This document shows positions 29,439-39,101 of a stretch of 64,000 bases of DNA, in pieces. Numbering within the stretch: position 1 is the stretch's first letter; each line of letters opens with the position of its first letter. Source of the DNA: Arcobacter arenosus (GTDB lineage: Bacteria > Campylobacterota > Campylobacteria > Campylobacterales > Arcobacteraceae); assembly GCF_005771535.1 (NCBI RefSeq), contig NZ_VANU01000005.1, positions 240,213 through 304,212 of the forward strand, in the 5' to 3' direction. A program made the position numbers and the translations under genes. The notes beneath the pieces were generated by a model. That model saw nothing but the letters and a program-made list of their open reading frames with translations. It was not told where the DNA came from and did no database searches.

Positions 29439-30503
29439 TTATTTTGAAGCTTTAACTTTATCTAAAAGTTTTCCTTCAATAGACTCTAATTTTGCTGGCA
29501 CTGGTGGATACCAGTTAATATTATCAATATCAGCTTTAGTAAATGATCTTTCAAAATTATCTTTAATCTCTTTATCTAAGAATTTATTTGCACCATTTGA
29601 AGCAGTACCATACCCCTCTTTGTTTGTAAAATATGCTGCATTTTCTGCTTCTAACATAAAATTAATCCAAGCATATGCACCTTCTACATTTTCAGCTTTT
29701 GCAGGAATTGCAAAAGTATCAATCCAACCTAAAGCTCCACTTTTTGGTGCAACAAAATCTAAATCAGGATTTTCTTTATGTAATTTCCAACCACCATTGT
29801 CCCATCCCATAGCTACAACAACTTCACTTGATCTTAATAATTCTAATAATGAATCCCCATTTGACCAATAGTTTTTAACATAAGGTTTAGCTTTGATTAA
29901 ATCTTTTGCAACACCATCCATTAATGTTTTATACTCTTTTGCATCTGAATATTTTTCAAATGGGTTTTCCCCTTTAGCAAATGCAACTCCAATTAAAGTT
30001 GGTCTTTTTAATCTATAAGAGATTTTTCCTGCATACTCTTTATCCAATAAGGCAGAATAATCTTTAGCATTTGGTGCTAGTTTTTTATTAACAATTAGAC
30101 CTGAAGTTCCATAACAAAAGGGAACTGCAAAGGAATCATCTTTAACTTTTGTGTTCTTTTTTACAGCATCTAACATAGAAGTTACTAAAGCAGAAGTATT
30201 TATTTTTGAATAATCTATTGCTTTATAAATTTTGTATTTTTCTTGAACAGATGAAATTCTATCTTGGCTTGGCTGAGCTACATCAAAACCAGCACCTCTA
30301 GTTGCTCTTAATTTTGCAATCATCTCTTCATTATTAGAATAAGTAATTTCAACTTTATAACCTGTTTTTTTTTCAAATTTCTCAACAAGTTCATTAGGGG
30401 CATAACCCTTCCAAGTTAAAATTTTAAGTGTTTCTGCAGCATATGCACAATTTGATAAAGCCGATAGTGCCAAAGCACAAGATAAAACTAATTGTTTTTT
30501 CAT
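29439..30503 (-). CDS. potD: PotD/PotF-like periplasmic substrate-binding protein
   Basis: 354 residues with a signal peptide (MKKQLVLSCALALSALSNCAYA). The family patterns LTWKGYAPNELVEKFEKKTG and GWIDTFAIPAKAENVEGA match PotD, including the Trp-x-Asp of the second (E. coli W255/D257, from memory). The E. coli acidic pair D168/E171 seems replaced around KRPTLIGVAFA, so the ligand may not be a classic polyamine. First gene of potDABC-gdpd. Confidence 0.82.
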   Translation of the reverse strand: MKKQLVLSCALALSALSNCAYAAETLKILTWKGYAPNELVEKFEKKTGYKVEITYSNNEEMIAKLRATRGAGFDVAQPSQDRISSVQEKYKIYKAIDYSKINTSALVTSMLDAVKKNTKVKDDSFAVPFCYGTSGLIVNKKLAPNAKDYSALLDKEYAGKISYRLKRPTLIGVAFAKGENPFEKYSDAKEYKTLMDGVAKDLIKAKPYVKNYWSNGDSLLELLRSSEVVVAMGWDNGGWKLHKENPDLDFVAPKSGALGWIDTFAIPAKAENVEGAYAWINFMLEAENAAYFTNKEGYGTASNGANKFLDKEIKDNFERSFTKADIDNINWYPPVPAKLESIEGKLLDKVKASK

Positions 30504-30584
30504 TTTCTTTCCTTAAAAAATATTGGAAATTATTTTACCACTTGGCTATTACGAATTAGTTACAATATTTGTTATTTTAAGGAG

Positions 30585-31652
30585 TTAATTTTGAGGTATA
30601 AAATACATAACAGTTTCATATATACCTTCCATGTAATGTCTTAAATAAAGTTTGTAGTTAGGATATATATCTAATACTATTTTAGGAATCATATACCAAT
30701 CTTGTGCTTTATGATAAATACAAACAGCTAAAATTGGTGTATATTTTTTTATAGTTTCTTTAGCTCCTAATAAAGCATCTTGTTCTGCACCTTCTATATC
30801 AAGTTTTATAAAATCAACTTTTTGATTAATCAAATTATCTATGGTATTAATATTTATTGCTTGATAATCATGTTCCCCATGATGTTTTTTTTCTTGTGAT
30901 TCTTCTTTTTGAACTTTCATCTTTCCTAAACCACAGTTTATAAATTCTATTTTCTCATTTGAAGAAAAATCTCTTTTTGCAATATCTATGTGCAACAAAT
31001 TTGGTTCTATTGCATAAATCTTTTTAAAATCTGGAAAGTTTTTTATTATATTAGGCAGGGTATCTCCTACATAAGCTCCCCCATCTAAAAAAACAATATT
31101 TTCAAGTTTTGGGATTAAGTCCTTATCAAAATATTGTTCATCATGATTATTTGTAAACCCTTCCATAAAATTTAAATCAAAACTTATTTTAAAATTAATT
31201 AGTTTTTCAAAAATCTCTTTTGATTTTTTATCCTCTAAAAGATTATAAACCTCTTCATATCTTTTTTTATTATTTTTATAATCTTCTTTAAAATCACAAA
31301 TAAAAGGTGGTTCTTTTAAATCTAAATTAGAATATTTAAAAAAAGCTAAGTAGTTGATATTTTCAAAGCCTTTTTTATCTAACTCATTTTTTACTTCTAA
31401 AGGACTTCCCATAGCAGTTGAAAGGATTAAAGCATCCTTTGAAACCTCATCAATATGTAAAATTGATTTTTTTCTTGAGCTTTGAACCCTTGTAAAATCA
31501 TCAATAATTCCATCAACTTCTACATATTTTTGAACACATTTAGTAAATTTATTAATGCCTAAGATATATTTTTTTCTTGTAGTTGAGAAAAGAAACTCAT
31601 TTACTAGTTTCTTATCTTTTTGATTTATATAATCTAAATTAATTAGATTCAT
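30585..31652 (-). CDS. FkbM-family methyltransferase
   Basis: 355 residues. The C-terminal half carries the SAM-binding motif VFLDGGAYVGDTLPN (residues about 188-202), then YAIEPN and VDFIKLDIEGAEQDALLGA, as in FkbM enzymes, often O-methyltransferases of sugars. The N-terminal 180 residues include a phosphosugar- or nucleotide-like 'DALILSTAMGSPLEV'. It overlaps the following DUF234 gene by 1 nt. Acceptor unknown. Confidence 0.82.
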   Translation of the reverse strand: MNLINLDYINQKDKKLVNEFLFSTTRKKYILGINKFTKCVQKYVEVDGIIDDFTRVQSSRKKSILHIDEVSKDALILSTAMGSPLEVKNELDKKGFENINYLAFFKYSNLDLKEPPFICDFKEDYKNNKKRYEEVYNLLEDKKSKEIFEKLINFKISFDLNFMEGFTNNHDEQYFDKDLIPKLENIVFLDGGAYVGDTLPNIIKNFPDFKKIYAIEPNLLHIDIAKRDFSSNEKIEFINCGLGKMKVQKEESQEKKHHGEHDYQAININTIDNLINQKVDFIKLDIEGAEQDALLGAKETIKKYTPILAVCIYHKAQDWYMIPKIVLDIYPNYKLYLRHYMEGIYETVMYFIPQN

Positions 31653-32464
31653 TAGATAATTAAGGACTTAAGACTTTTTACTGTATATAGTTTTAAACCA
31701 TTAGATTTTTCTGCTTTTAATTCATTTGAAAAACCTGCCTTTGAAAATAAAACTACATAATCTGGCGTAATTTCTAGATTTTCACAATAATCTCTTAATA
31801 TACTTAATTCATTTTTTTTCATTTTTGAATTTGTATATCGACATGAACCAATTATTACTTTACCAGATTCAGTTTGAGCTAAAAGATTTATATCGTTTTT
31901 TTCCTCATCCCAATATCTTCCAATATCTTCAATCTCATCATCTTTAAAGGTAACCTTTATAAACTCATGGCAAAGTTGTTCAAACACTAAAGACATAAAT
32001 TCATTATGATAATTATTGAATTTTTCAAAAGATTCATCAAATTCACCCCTTGAGATACCCCTATAAAGAGGAGACACAAAGGCAAACCAAAATCTTAAAA
32101 AGGGTGCAGTAAAAAGTAATTTATCAGCAACATCATTTTCTTCAAAATTTTTAGTTAAAAAATCCATTGAAGTTTCAGTTTGAATAATATTTAATTCTTC
32201 AAGTTCATAAATTGTTTCAATACCTTCATCATATTCAACATCTGCTCTTTTAAATGCTGAATTTACTCGTCTATCACCCAAAGCAATTCCAGTTAAAATC
32301 TTATGATATGGCGCTTTATTTTTTGTAAGTTTTTGAATATATTCTTGAATATCATAATATTTATCTAAAATATCTCTTTTTATTAAAGTTCGAAGAGGTT
32401 TTGTCATATCAACTTTAATATCAAGTCCACCAAATACAGCAAAATAATTTAGTGCTGTTTCCAT
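31652..32464 (-). CDS. Stand-alone DUF234 protein, start uncertain
   Basis: 270 residues from the ATG at 32464. It resembles the C-terminal DUF234 part of archaeal-type DEXX-box ATPases (a winged helix, LRFWFAFVSPLYRGI, then a nuclease-like region), but no ATPase domain is present. The nuclease-like motif seems degenerate: D-x-N-L-L...GKVIIGSCRY, where D...ExK would be expected. The frame stays open and protein-like for 31 codons upstream (LLEQFQIFCETNKPSD) without ATG, GTG or TTG. An ATT at 32533 preceded by AAAAGG could be the real start. Confidence 0.65.
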   Translation of the reverse strand: METALNYFAVFGGLDIKVDMTKPLRTLIKRDILDKYYDIQEYIQKLTKNKAPYHKILTGIALGDRRVNSAFKRADVEYDEGIETIYELEELNIIQTETSMDFLTKNFEENDVADKLLFTAPFLRFWFAFVSPLYRGISRGEFDESFEKFNNYHNEFMSLVFEQLCHEFIKVTFKDDEIEDIGRYWDEEKNDINLLAQTESGKVIIGSCRYTNSKMKKNELSILRDYCENLEITPDYVVLFSKAGFSNELKAEKSNGLKLYTVKSLKSLII

Positions 32465-32562
32465 ATCACTTGGTTTATTTGTTTCACAAAATATTTGAAA
32501 CTGTTCTAATAGGGTTTTTTCATTAAGTATAATTGTAGAGCCTTTTTCTTTTTCTGATTATA

Positions 32563-33012
32563 TCATAAATGTTTTTGGAAAAACATATTTAACTGGTTGG
32601 CAAAATTTTGTGAATCTTTTTTAGAAAATGGTGCAGGTCCTTTTGTTACTTCACCACTATCCCTTAACTCTTGCATCAAATTTCTAAAAGCTAAATACTC
32701 TTTTATATTGTCTTGTGTATATAACTCACCTCTATGGTCAATTGCATGGGCATTTTTTTCAATGGTTCTATTGGCAAGGGGAATATCAGCAGTTATAACT
32801 AAATCACCCTCTTGTAATAACTCAACTATTTTATTATCAGCTTCATCCATACCCTCTTCAACTACCATATAAGTTATTAAAGAGCTATTTTCACCAATTG
32901 AGATTTTTTTGTTTGAGATTACAAGGGTATTAATCTTTAATCTATTTATTGCTTTAAAAACAATTGGCTTTAAAAGATTAGGGAAAGCATCCCCATCAAC
33001 AAATAAAGTCAT
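32563..33012 (-). CDS. YaiI/YqxD family protein (DUF188, PIN-like)
   Basis: 149 residues. The start MTLFVDGDAFPN, the middle DLVITADIPLANRTIEKNAHAIDHRGELY and the C-terminal GPAPFSKKDSQNFANQL match this conserved family of unknown function, structurally related to PIN nucleases. It overlaps the YwbE-like gene by 1 nt. Confidence 0.92.
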   Translation of the reverse strand: MTLFVDGDAFPNLLKPIVFKAINRLKINTLVISNKKISIGENSSLITYMVVEEGMDEADNKIVELLQEGDLVITADIPLANRTIEKNAHAIDHRGELYTQDNIKEYLAFRNLMQELRDSGEVTKGPAPFSKKDSQNFANQLNMFFQKHL

Positions 33013-33209
33013 TATAAAATCTCTTTTATTCGACCCACTTGCCCATCTTTTAATCTTACTTTTATGCCATGTGGGTGTGTTTTAGAATTTGTTAAAATAT
33101 CTTTCACAAAACCATGGGTTAATTTATTTGTTCTTTGGTCTTGTTTTAAAACTATTTTAACCTCAAGTCCCGCTTCTATATCATCCCTGTCTTTTGGGTC
33201 TCTAATCAT
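33012..33209 (-). CDS. YwbE family protein
   Basis: 65 residues. DDIEAGLEVKIVLKQDQRTN and HPHGIKVRLKDGQVGRIKEI match the small YwbE family named after a Bacillus subtilis protein; function unknown. A short SH3-like barrel is plausible. It overlaps the upstream gene by 8 nt and the DUF188 gene by 1 nt. Confidence 0.9.
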   Translation of the reverse strand: MIRDPKDRDDIEAGLEVKIVLKQDQRTNKLTHGFVKDILTNSKTHPHGIKVRLKDGQVGRIKEIL

Positions 33210-33693
33210 TATTTTTCTTATAAAAAAGTGCTTTTTTTAATTCATCTAAATGATAAAAGAAAATTGCTTTAAAGATAAATGTAACTTTTGTTTTTTTAGG
33301 TTCACTTGTATCTAAAATATCAAAGGTAAACTTTTGATTTGTTTCTTTTGATTCAAAAGTCACACTAATAGGTTTTAGTGTTCTAATCATATTCATAGTT
33401 GTTTTATACTCTTTTGGACTAGCGCCATCAAGCATATCACCAGTTTTCTCTTCTCTTCTTATTGCATCATACAAAGCTGTAAGAGTATCTTTATAAATCG
33501 ATTTACTAAGAACTACTTTTATTTTTGTTGTATGAAAAATACCAGTTTGATTTAAAATTGGGTTTGGTTTTTGCTTTCTTATTTCCTCAACTGCAGTTAA
33601 TAGAAAGTTATCTCCACCTAAAATACTTGAAAAGTTTTTAAACTCTTCACTTAAACTCTCTTTTTGAGTTGAATCTAATTTGTTAAAATCCAT
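33202..33693 (-). CDS. Hypothetical protein
   Basis: 163 residues, soluble, no motif that I recognise. The centre (KIKVVLSKSIYKDTLTALYDAIRREEK) and the C-terminal half (ISVTFESKETNQKFTFDIL, then VTFIFKAIFFYH) look alpha/beta. It heads a three-gene set with the YwbE-like and DUF188 genes, with overlapping ends, so it is expressed with them. Confidence 0.75.
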   Translation of the reverse strand: MDFNKLDSTQKESLSEEFKNFSSILGGDNFLLTAVEEIRKQKPNPILNQTGIFHTTKIKVVLSKSIYKDTLTALYDAIRREEKTGDMLDGASPKEYKTTMNMIRTLKPISVTFESKETNQKFTFDILDTSEPKKTKVTFIFKAIFFYHLDELKKALFYKKNND

Positions 33694-33781
33694 ATTTATC
33701 CATTATTGTAATATTAAATGCAAAGATACCATTGTTTTGCTAAATTTATATTACAAAACAAATATACATAGACTTTAAGAT

Positions 33782-33800
33782 AAGAGAGCTAGGCTCTCTT
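33782..33800 (-). terminator. Terminator of the second chemoreceptor gene
   Basis: AAGAGAGC and GCTCTCTT form an eight-pair stem around a TAG loop, starting at the stop codon. The T tract after it is broken (TTATCTT), so strength is moderate. Confidence 0.55.
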
Positions 33801-35923
33801 TAATCTTTTTTAAATTGTTTGTCACTTAGATTTTCAATAATATTTTTAGCAATATTTGAAGTATCAATTGAGATTTGTTTTGTATGACTTGCAACATTAG
33901 CATTCTCTTGAGTTCTTGTATCTAATTTGCTAACGGTATCATTTATTTGTTCTATCCCCTCTCTTTGTTCTTTAGAAGCAGATTCAATTTGTGAAATAAG
34001 TTCTGATGTTTTATTGATATTTTCATTTAGAATAATATATCCATTTATCATTTCATCTGCATTTTTCTTACCAATTTCAGTTTTATTAGTTGCATTTTCA
34101 ACTAAATCTTTAATCTCTTTTGCTGCTTCAGCACTTCTACTAGCTAGATTTCTAACCTCTTGTGCCACAACTGCAAATCCTTTTCCTGCTTCCCCTGCTG
34201 TTGCTGCTTCAACTGCAGCATTTAAAGATAGAATATTTGTTTGGAAAGCTATTTGGTCAATTACTGTAATTGCTTCTGCAATAGCATTTGTTTGATCATT
34301 GATTTCATTCATCGATTCAACAGTATTTTTTGCTAAACTTTGACCGTTGGCAATTGAATTTTTTAAAATATTAGAATTTTCAGCCATTTGAGATATATTT
34401 TGAGTTGTCTCAACTATTGTTGCGGTAATCTCTTCAAGAGAAGCGGAACTCTCTTCTAAAGAAGCTGCTGTTTGATTAGAAGAAGTATTTAAGGTATCAA
34501 CATTATCTAAAAGGTTTCTTGCATTTTCTTCTAAAACTTGTCCTAATCTATAGTTTTCTTGCAACATTTTATTAATCATTTCACAAAGATTGTTTAATCC
34601 TTTAGAGATTTTTCCATCTGCATTTGGAACATTATTTACAAAGTTAAAATTAGAATACTCTTCTAAAGATTTTAAAATATCATTAATATCACTATTTACA
34701 TTTTCACTAATAGTTTCAATCATCTCATTTAAGATATCTCTTAACTCATTTAATGATTTATTTGTTGTTTTCTTTTCTACTTTAACATTTAAAGTTCCAT
34801 CTTTTATTTTATTAACTACACTTTTAACATCTTCAATTAACTCTTTATCTTTTTCTATACTAACTTTAACACTATCAATTTCTATATCAATTTTTTTTGC
34901 CATATTACCAAACTCATCATTTGTTTTAATATTTAACATAGAAACATTATCTTTCTCACCTTTTAAGTAAGAGAAGAAATCATTTAAACCATTTTCTAAG
35001 ATTTTAATTGGTGATAAAAGTTTAATTAGCATAAAATAAAGTAATGATAAGATTAAAACCAATAATACTAAATAAAGAAAAATCTCTTTATAAATATCTG
35101 CTTTTATATCATGAAAGATTGAATCTTTTTCTATTTGAACAACTAAAGCCCAAGAAGAGAATGGAACCTTACTATAACTTACTAAAGTATCTATATTATT
35201 CATATTAACTTCAATAAAATCTTCATTTTTATTAAGTTTTATTTTCTTTGAGATTTCACTAACTTTTTTTAATAGTTTTTTATCTTTGTGAACTAAAAAT
35301 TTTCCATCTTCAGATAATAAATATGAAATGGTTGGCACTCCCATATCAAGGGTTAAAATCTCTTTTACGATTGTGTCTAAGAAGATGTTTGCTCCAACTA
35401 CACCCACTAGTTTTCCATCTTTTTTAAATGGAGCAAAAAGTGTAATAACAAGTTTATTTGAACTTGCACTTATAAAAGGGTCTGTAACACCTTTCCCATC
35501 AATTTTTTTTGATTTTACATACCAAGGTCTTTTTCTTGCATCATAATTCATCGTTGCAATACTTTTTAAAGAGCCATCAAATTTTATTAAATCTCCACTT
35601 TCTTCAATCCCAACATACATACTCGCAAAATCACCTGATTTTTTACCAAGTAAAATTTTATCTACTAAAACTTTGTTTTTATTAGTAAATTCTTCATCTT
35701 GAATTAGTGTAGCAACAGACTCAACAATTTGCATTTTTGACTTTAGATAATCATCAATAAACTTTGATGTTTGTTTTGTCATACTTAGTTGATCATATTT
35801 CACTAAATTAAACTCTGACTCAAATTTATTTGTAGTATTGTAAAATCCTAATATCAAAAAAGAACAGGCAATACTTGCAAACAATAGCACCAATAACTTT
35901 GCTTTAATACTTGAAAAATTCAT
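33800..35923 (-). CDS. Methyl-accepting chemotaxis protein with dCache sensor
   Basis: 707 residues. A first membrane span (residues about 9-27), a periplasmic dCache_1-like domain (about 35-275, with [23 protein letters not shown]), a second span (about 283-305), a HAMP-like region, and the MCP hairpin with [20 protein letters not shown]. No CZB domain and no C-terminal CheR tether (ends KQFKKD). The dCache motif with R..W..Y is typical of amino-acid or related ligands, but the ligand is unknown. Confidence 0.95.
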   Translation of the reverse strand: MNFSSIKAKLLVLLFASIACSFLILGFYNTTNKFESEFNLVKYDQLSMTKQTSKFIDDYLKSKMQIVESVATLIQDEEFTNKNKVLVDKILLGKKSGDFASMYVGIEESGDLIKFDGSLKSIATMNYDARKRPWYVKSKKIDGKGVTDPFISASSNKLVITLFAPFKKDGKLVGVVGANIFLDTIVKEILTLDMGVPTISYLLSEDGKFLVHKDKKLLKKVSEISKKIKLNKNEDFIEVNMNNIDTLVSYSKVPFSSWALVVQIEKDSIFHDIKADIYKEIFLYLVLLVLILSLLYFMLIKLLSPIKILENGLNDFFSYLKGEKDNVSMLNIKTNDEFGNMAKKIDIEIDSVKVSIEKDKELIEDVKSVVNKIKDGTLNVKVEKKTTNKSLNELRDILNEMIETISENVNSDINDILKSLEEYSNFNFVNNVPNADGKISKGLNNLCEMINKMLQENYRLGQVLEENARNLLDNVDTLNTSSNQTAASLEESSASLEEITATIVETTQNISQMAENSNILKNSIANGQSLAKNTVESMNEINDQTNAIAEAITVIDQIAFQTNILSLNAAVEAATAGEAGKGFAVVAQEVRNLASRSAEAAKEIKDLVENATNKTEIGKKNADEMINGYIILNENINKTSELISQIESASKEQREGIEQINDTVSKLDTRTQENANVASHTKQISIDTSNIAKNIIENLSDKQFKKD

Positions 35924-36105
35924 AACAACCCCTTGTATTTTAATAAATAAAATTTTATATTGACAGTATGACTTAAGAATGACTTAAAGATAATACTATT
36001 TTTAAACTAAAAATATTAGTATTCTAGCCAATTAGTATATAGTTTTATTGTTCTAAGGAATTTTTCTATAAAGTATCACTCTTAATTAAATAATAGGTAA
36101 ATACA

Positions 36106-36855
36106 ATGTTAGGAACAAAAATAATTGGAAATGGAGATATTAAAATCATTTTTTTACATGAACTTATGGGTGATTGTAGAAACTATGAAGCAATATTTCC
36201 CTTTTTAGATAAAGAAAATTTTACATATATTTTTACAGATTTAAGGGGTTATGGATTATCAAAAGAGATAAAAGGGGAATATAATTTAGAAGAAGCTTCC
36301 AATGATGTTAAAAATTTAATAACAAAATTAAATCTAGATGAAGTTATCCTTGTATCACACTCAATGTCAACAATGATAGCCCAAAGAGTTGCACTAATTG
36401 AACAAAAGATTAAAAAACTGATTTTAACAACACCTATTTCAGCTTCAGGGATAAAAGTTCCAGAAATACAAAAGAAAAGTTTGATTAGAAAGATGAGTGA
36501 AAATAAAAGAGCAATTGAACAGATTGTTAGAAGTTCAAGTAGAAGATATAATCAAACATGGGCAAAATATAGAATAGATATGGGATATAGTTCATCTTTA
36601 GTTGAGGCTAGAACTTCTTATATGAATATGTACCTTAATACAAGTGATAATGAAAATGATATTAATGAAGAGATTGAAGTTAATATAATACTTGGTAAAC
36701 ATGACTCTGCGGTTTTTGCAAAAAAAGAAACAGAAAAAAATTTCTCTAAATACAAGAATGTAAACATAATCGAATGTCAAGAAGCAGGTCATTATCCAAT
36801 GATAGAATGTCCAGTTTTTTATGCAAGTAAAATTGAAGAGTTATCTAAAAAATGA
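36106..36855 (+). CDS. Alpha/beta hydrolase
   Basis: 249 residues. The nucleophile elbow is VSHSMSTMIAQ (Ser about residue 86), the acid LGKHDSAVF and the His EAGHYPMIE, in the right order. The oxyanion region is HELMGD. No signal peptide, so cytoplasmic. Substrate unknown. It overlaps the next gene by 4 nt (ATGA), so the two are probably coexpressed. Confidence 0.9.
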   Translation: MLGTKIIGNGDIKIIFLHELMGDCRNYEAIFPFLDKENFTYIFTDLRGYGLSKEIKGEYNLEEASNDVKNLITKLNLDEVILVSHSMSTMIAQRVALIEQKIKKLILTTPISASGIKVPEIQKKSLIRKMSENKRAIEQIVRSSSRRYNQTWAKYRIDMGYSSSLVEARTSYMNMYLNTSDNENDINEEIEVNIILGKHDSAVFAKKETEKNFSKYKNVNIIECQEAGHYPMIECPVFYASKIEELSKK

Positions 36856-37856
36856 AAATAAAAGTTGCATCATTTAACCTTTTTCAGTTTTGTGCCCCAC
36901 CCTACTCATGGTATATAAAAAAAGATAAATTCACCAATGAACAATGGGATAAAAAAACAAATTGGATAAAAGAACAAATAGAAAAAATGGATTGTGATAT
37001 TATAGGTTTTCAAGAAGTTTTTTCAAAAAATGAGTTAGAAAAACTTTGTAAAGAGTTAGGGTTTAAATATTTTATTACAGTTGATGACGCTAAAAAAGAT
37101 AAAATAAACTCTAATGTTTACACAAGTACTACTGTTGCACTAGCTTCGAAATATCCAATTTTAAAAATAGAAGAAGTTAAACCCCATATAAAAAGTTTGA
37201 AAAAACATTTTTTTAATGAAAAGTTTAATTTCTCAAGAAAACCAATAAAAGCTTTAATAGAAATTGAAAATAAAAAGGAGATTTATATCTATGTAAATCA
37301 CTTTAAATCAAATAGATTAAATGAATTTGAATATATTTTTGATAAACAAACAAGCCTTGATGAAAAAAAACAAAAAGTTTTTAGTTCATTAAAAAATAAA
37401 AATCTATCTGCATTAAAACAAAGACTTTGTGAAACCTCATCTTTATATTATGATTTTTTAAATTGTGATAAACCTATAATTTGTTTGTGTGATTTAAATG
37501 ATAAAGAGTTTTCCCTTTCAATTGATGCATTAACAAACAGTTCATACCACAATGAAAGAAAAAAGTTTAATTCATATTTATTATATGATGCATATAATTT
37601 AGCCTCAAAAAAACAATTAAATCCCCATCCTGAAAAAAAGATTCTAAGAAAAGCAACTAGTTATTATCTATCAAAAGGAAATGTAATTGATTATATTTTT
37701 GTATCAAAGGATTTTAATAAAAAAGATAAGAATGCTATAGGAAAAATAAACTCATATGAAGTTTTAGACAATCATCTAAAAGATAACAAAGATGGCAGTT
37801 TATTACAAAGTGACCATGCTCAAATTGTTTGTGAAATAGAATTTTTTAATTTATAA
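36852..37856 (+). CDS. Endonuclease/exonuclease/phosphatase-family protein
   Basis: 334 residues. The fold's marks are VASFNLFQF (residues 4-12), CDIIGFQEVF with the metal-binding Glu, YVNHFKSNR, CDLNDKE, and the C-terminal VIDYIFVSKDF and SDHAQIV with the catalytic Asp-His. No signal peptide. It could be a phosphodiesterase or nuclease. Its end overlaps the convergent SGNH gene by 37 nt. Confidence 0.88.
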   Translation: MKIKVASFNLFQFCAPPYSWYIKKDKFTNEQWDKKTNWIKEQIEKMDCDIIGFQEVFSKNELEKLCKELGFKYFITVDDAKKDKINSNVYTSTTVALASKYPILKIEEVKPHIKSLKKHFFNEKFNFSRKPIKALIEIENKKEIYIYVNHFKSNRLNEFEYIFDKQTSLDEKKQKVFSSLKNKNLSALKQRLCETSSLYYDFLNCDKPIICLCDLNDKEFSLSIDALTNSSYHNERKKFNSYLLYDAYNLASKKQLNPHPEKKILRKATSYYLSKGNVIDYIFVSKDFNKKDKNAIGKINSYEVLDNHLKDNKDGSLLQSDHAQIVCEIEFFNL

Positions 37857-38341
37857 GCCCAAACTTTGTAAGCTTTTTCTCCTAAATGAAGACCATCAGT
37901 TGTTAAATCCTCTCTTAAAAGACCTTTCTCATTTGAAAAAACACTATTAAAATCAATCATCTCTATATTTTTAATTTCACAATACTCTTTTATCATGTTA
38001 TTTAAACTATTGACTTTTTTATTAACTGCTGGCATTTGTGTAATCAATATAGACTGGACAATAACTTTTATATCTTTTTGGAGGATTTTTTCCAAAATAT
38101 TTTTATAGTTTTCAAATATTTTTTCAAGTGGAACAGAAAGGCACAAGTCATTTATTCCTATCATCAAACAAATAAGTTTTGGTTCTAACTCTATTGCTCG
38201 ATTGACTCTATTTAATACTCCAAGGGTATTATCCCCATCGATTCCAAGATTTATTATGAAATCGTTTTCTAAAAGTTTTTTCCAATCACCTCTTGCTGTA
38301 ATTGAATCACCTAACATTACAAGTTCAATGTTTTTTTTCAT
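37820..38341 (-). CDS. SGNH/GDSL-type esterase
   Basis: 173 residues. Block I is VMLGDSITARGDW (Ser about residue 13), block II GIDGDNT, block III IGINDLC, and block V TDGLHLGEKAYKVW with the Asp-x-x-His. The N terminus has no clear signal peptide, so it may act in the cytoplasm on acyl esters. It lies 9 nt after the racemase gene. Confidence 0.9.
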   Translation of the reverse strand: MKKNIELVMLGDSITARGDWKKLLENDFIINLGIDGDNTLGVLNRVNRAIELEPKLICLMIGINDLCLSVPLEKIFENYKNILEKILQKDIKVIVQSILITQMPAVNKKVNSLNNMIKEYCEIKNIEMIDFNSVFSNEKGLLREDLTTDGLHLGEKAYKVWAYKLKNSISQTI

Positions 38342-38350
38342 ATTAAATCT

Positions 38351-39049
38351 TTATTTTTTCAAAGCATAGTCTACAGCACTTAAAACATGCAGTTTTGTAG
38401 TATCATAAATAGGGATATCAACATAACCTTGTTTTATTAACATTGAGATTTCTGTGCATCCTAAAATTACACCTTCACAATCATAATCTTTTTCTAATCT
38501 TTTGATGATTTTTATATATTCATCCCTAGATTTTTTAACACATTTACCTAAACACAACTCTTTGTATATAACTTCATGAATTAAATCTTGTTCATCTTCA
38601 TTTGGAACTACTACTTCAATTTTATATTTTTCTTCAATTCTATTTTTATAAAAATCTTCTGTCATAGTAAATTTTGTTCCTAAAAGGGCAACTTTTTTGA
38701 TACCATCTTTTAGTAAAGCTTGTGCTGTACAATCTGCAATATGTAAAATAGGAATATTTATATTTTCTTCAATTTGAGGTGCTACTTTATGCATTGTATT
38801 TGTACAAATAATAAGAAAATCAGCCTTTGCATTTTCCACTGCTTTGGCTTCATTTGATAAAATTTCAGCTGTTTCTTCCCAAAGTGAACTGTGTTGGAAT
38901 TTTTCTATCTCTTCAAAATCAACACTTGAAAGTATTATTTTAGCACTATGTAAACCACCAAGTCTATGTTTAATCTCTTCATTTAAAAGTTTATAATAAG
39001 TTGAAGTACTCTCCCAACTCATGCCACCTAGCATACCTATTTTTTTCAT
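38351..39049 (-). CDS. Aspartate/glutamate racemase family protein
   Basis: 232 residues. It begins KKIGMLGGMSWEST, typical of YgeA/RacX-like enzymes. The two catalytic cysteines lie in ICTNTMHKV (about residue 82) and LGCTEISML (about 197). It interconverts D- and L-amino acids by cofactor-independent racemisation; the substrate cannot be named from sequence. Probably in one transcript with the SGNH gene. Confidence 0.9.
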   Translation of the reverse strand: MKKIGMLGGMSWESTSTYYKLLNEEIKHRLGGLHSAKIILSSVDFEEIEKFQHSSLWEETAEILSNEAKAVENAKADFLIICTNTMHKVAPQIEENINIPILHIADCTAQALLKDGIKKVALLGTKFTMTEDFYKNRIEEKYKIEVVVPNEDEQDLIHEVIYKELCLGKCVKKSRDEYIKIIKRLEKDYDCEGVILGCTEISMLIKQGYVDIPIYDTTKLHVLSAVDYALKK

Positions 39050-39101
39050 ATTTTGTTTAACCTTTAAAACTTTATGTAAGTTGTAAAGATTATATTAAAT
39101 A

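Noticed and set aside
35950-36105. TTGACA-like element and repeated ATGACTTA upstream of the alpha/beta hydrolase gene.
   Set aside because: The spacing to a -10-like GATAAT is about 30 bases, too long for a normal promoter, and the repeat is short.
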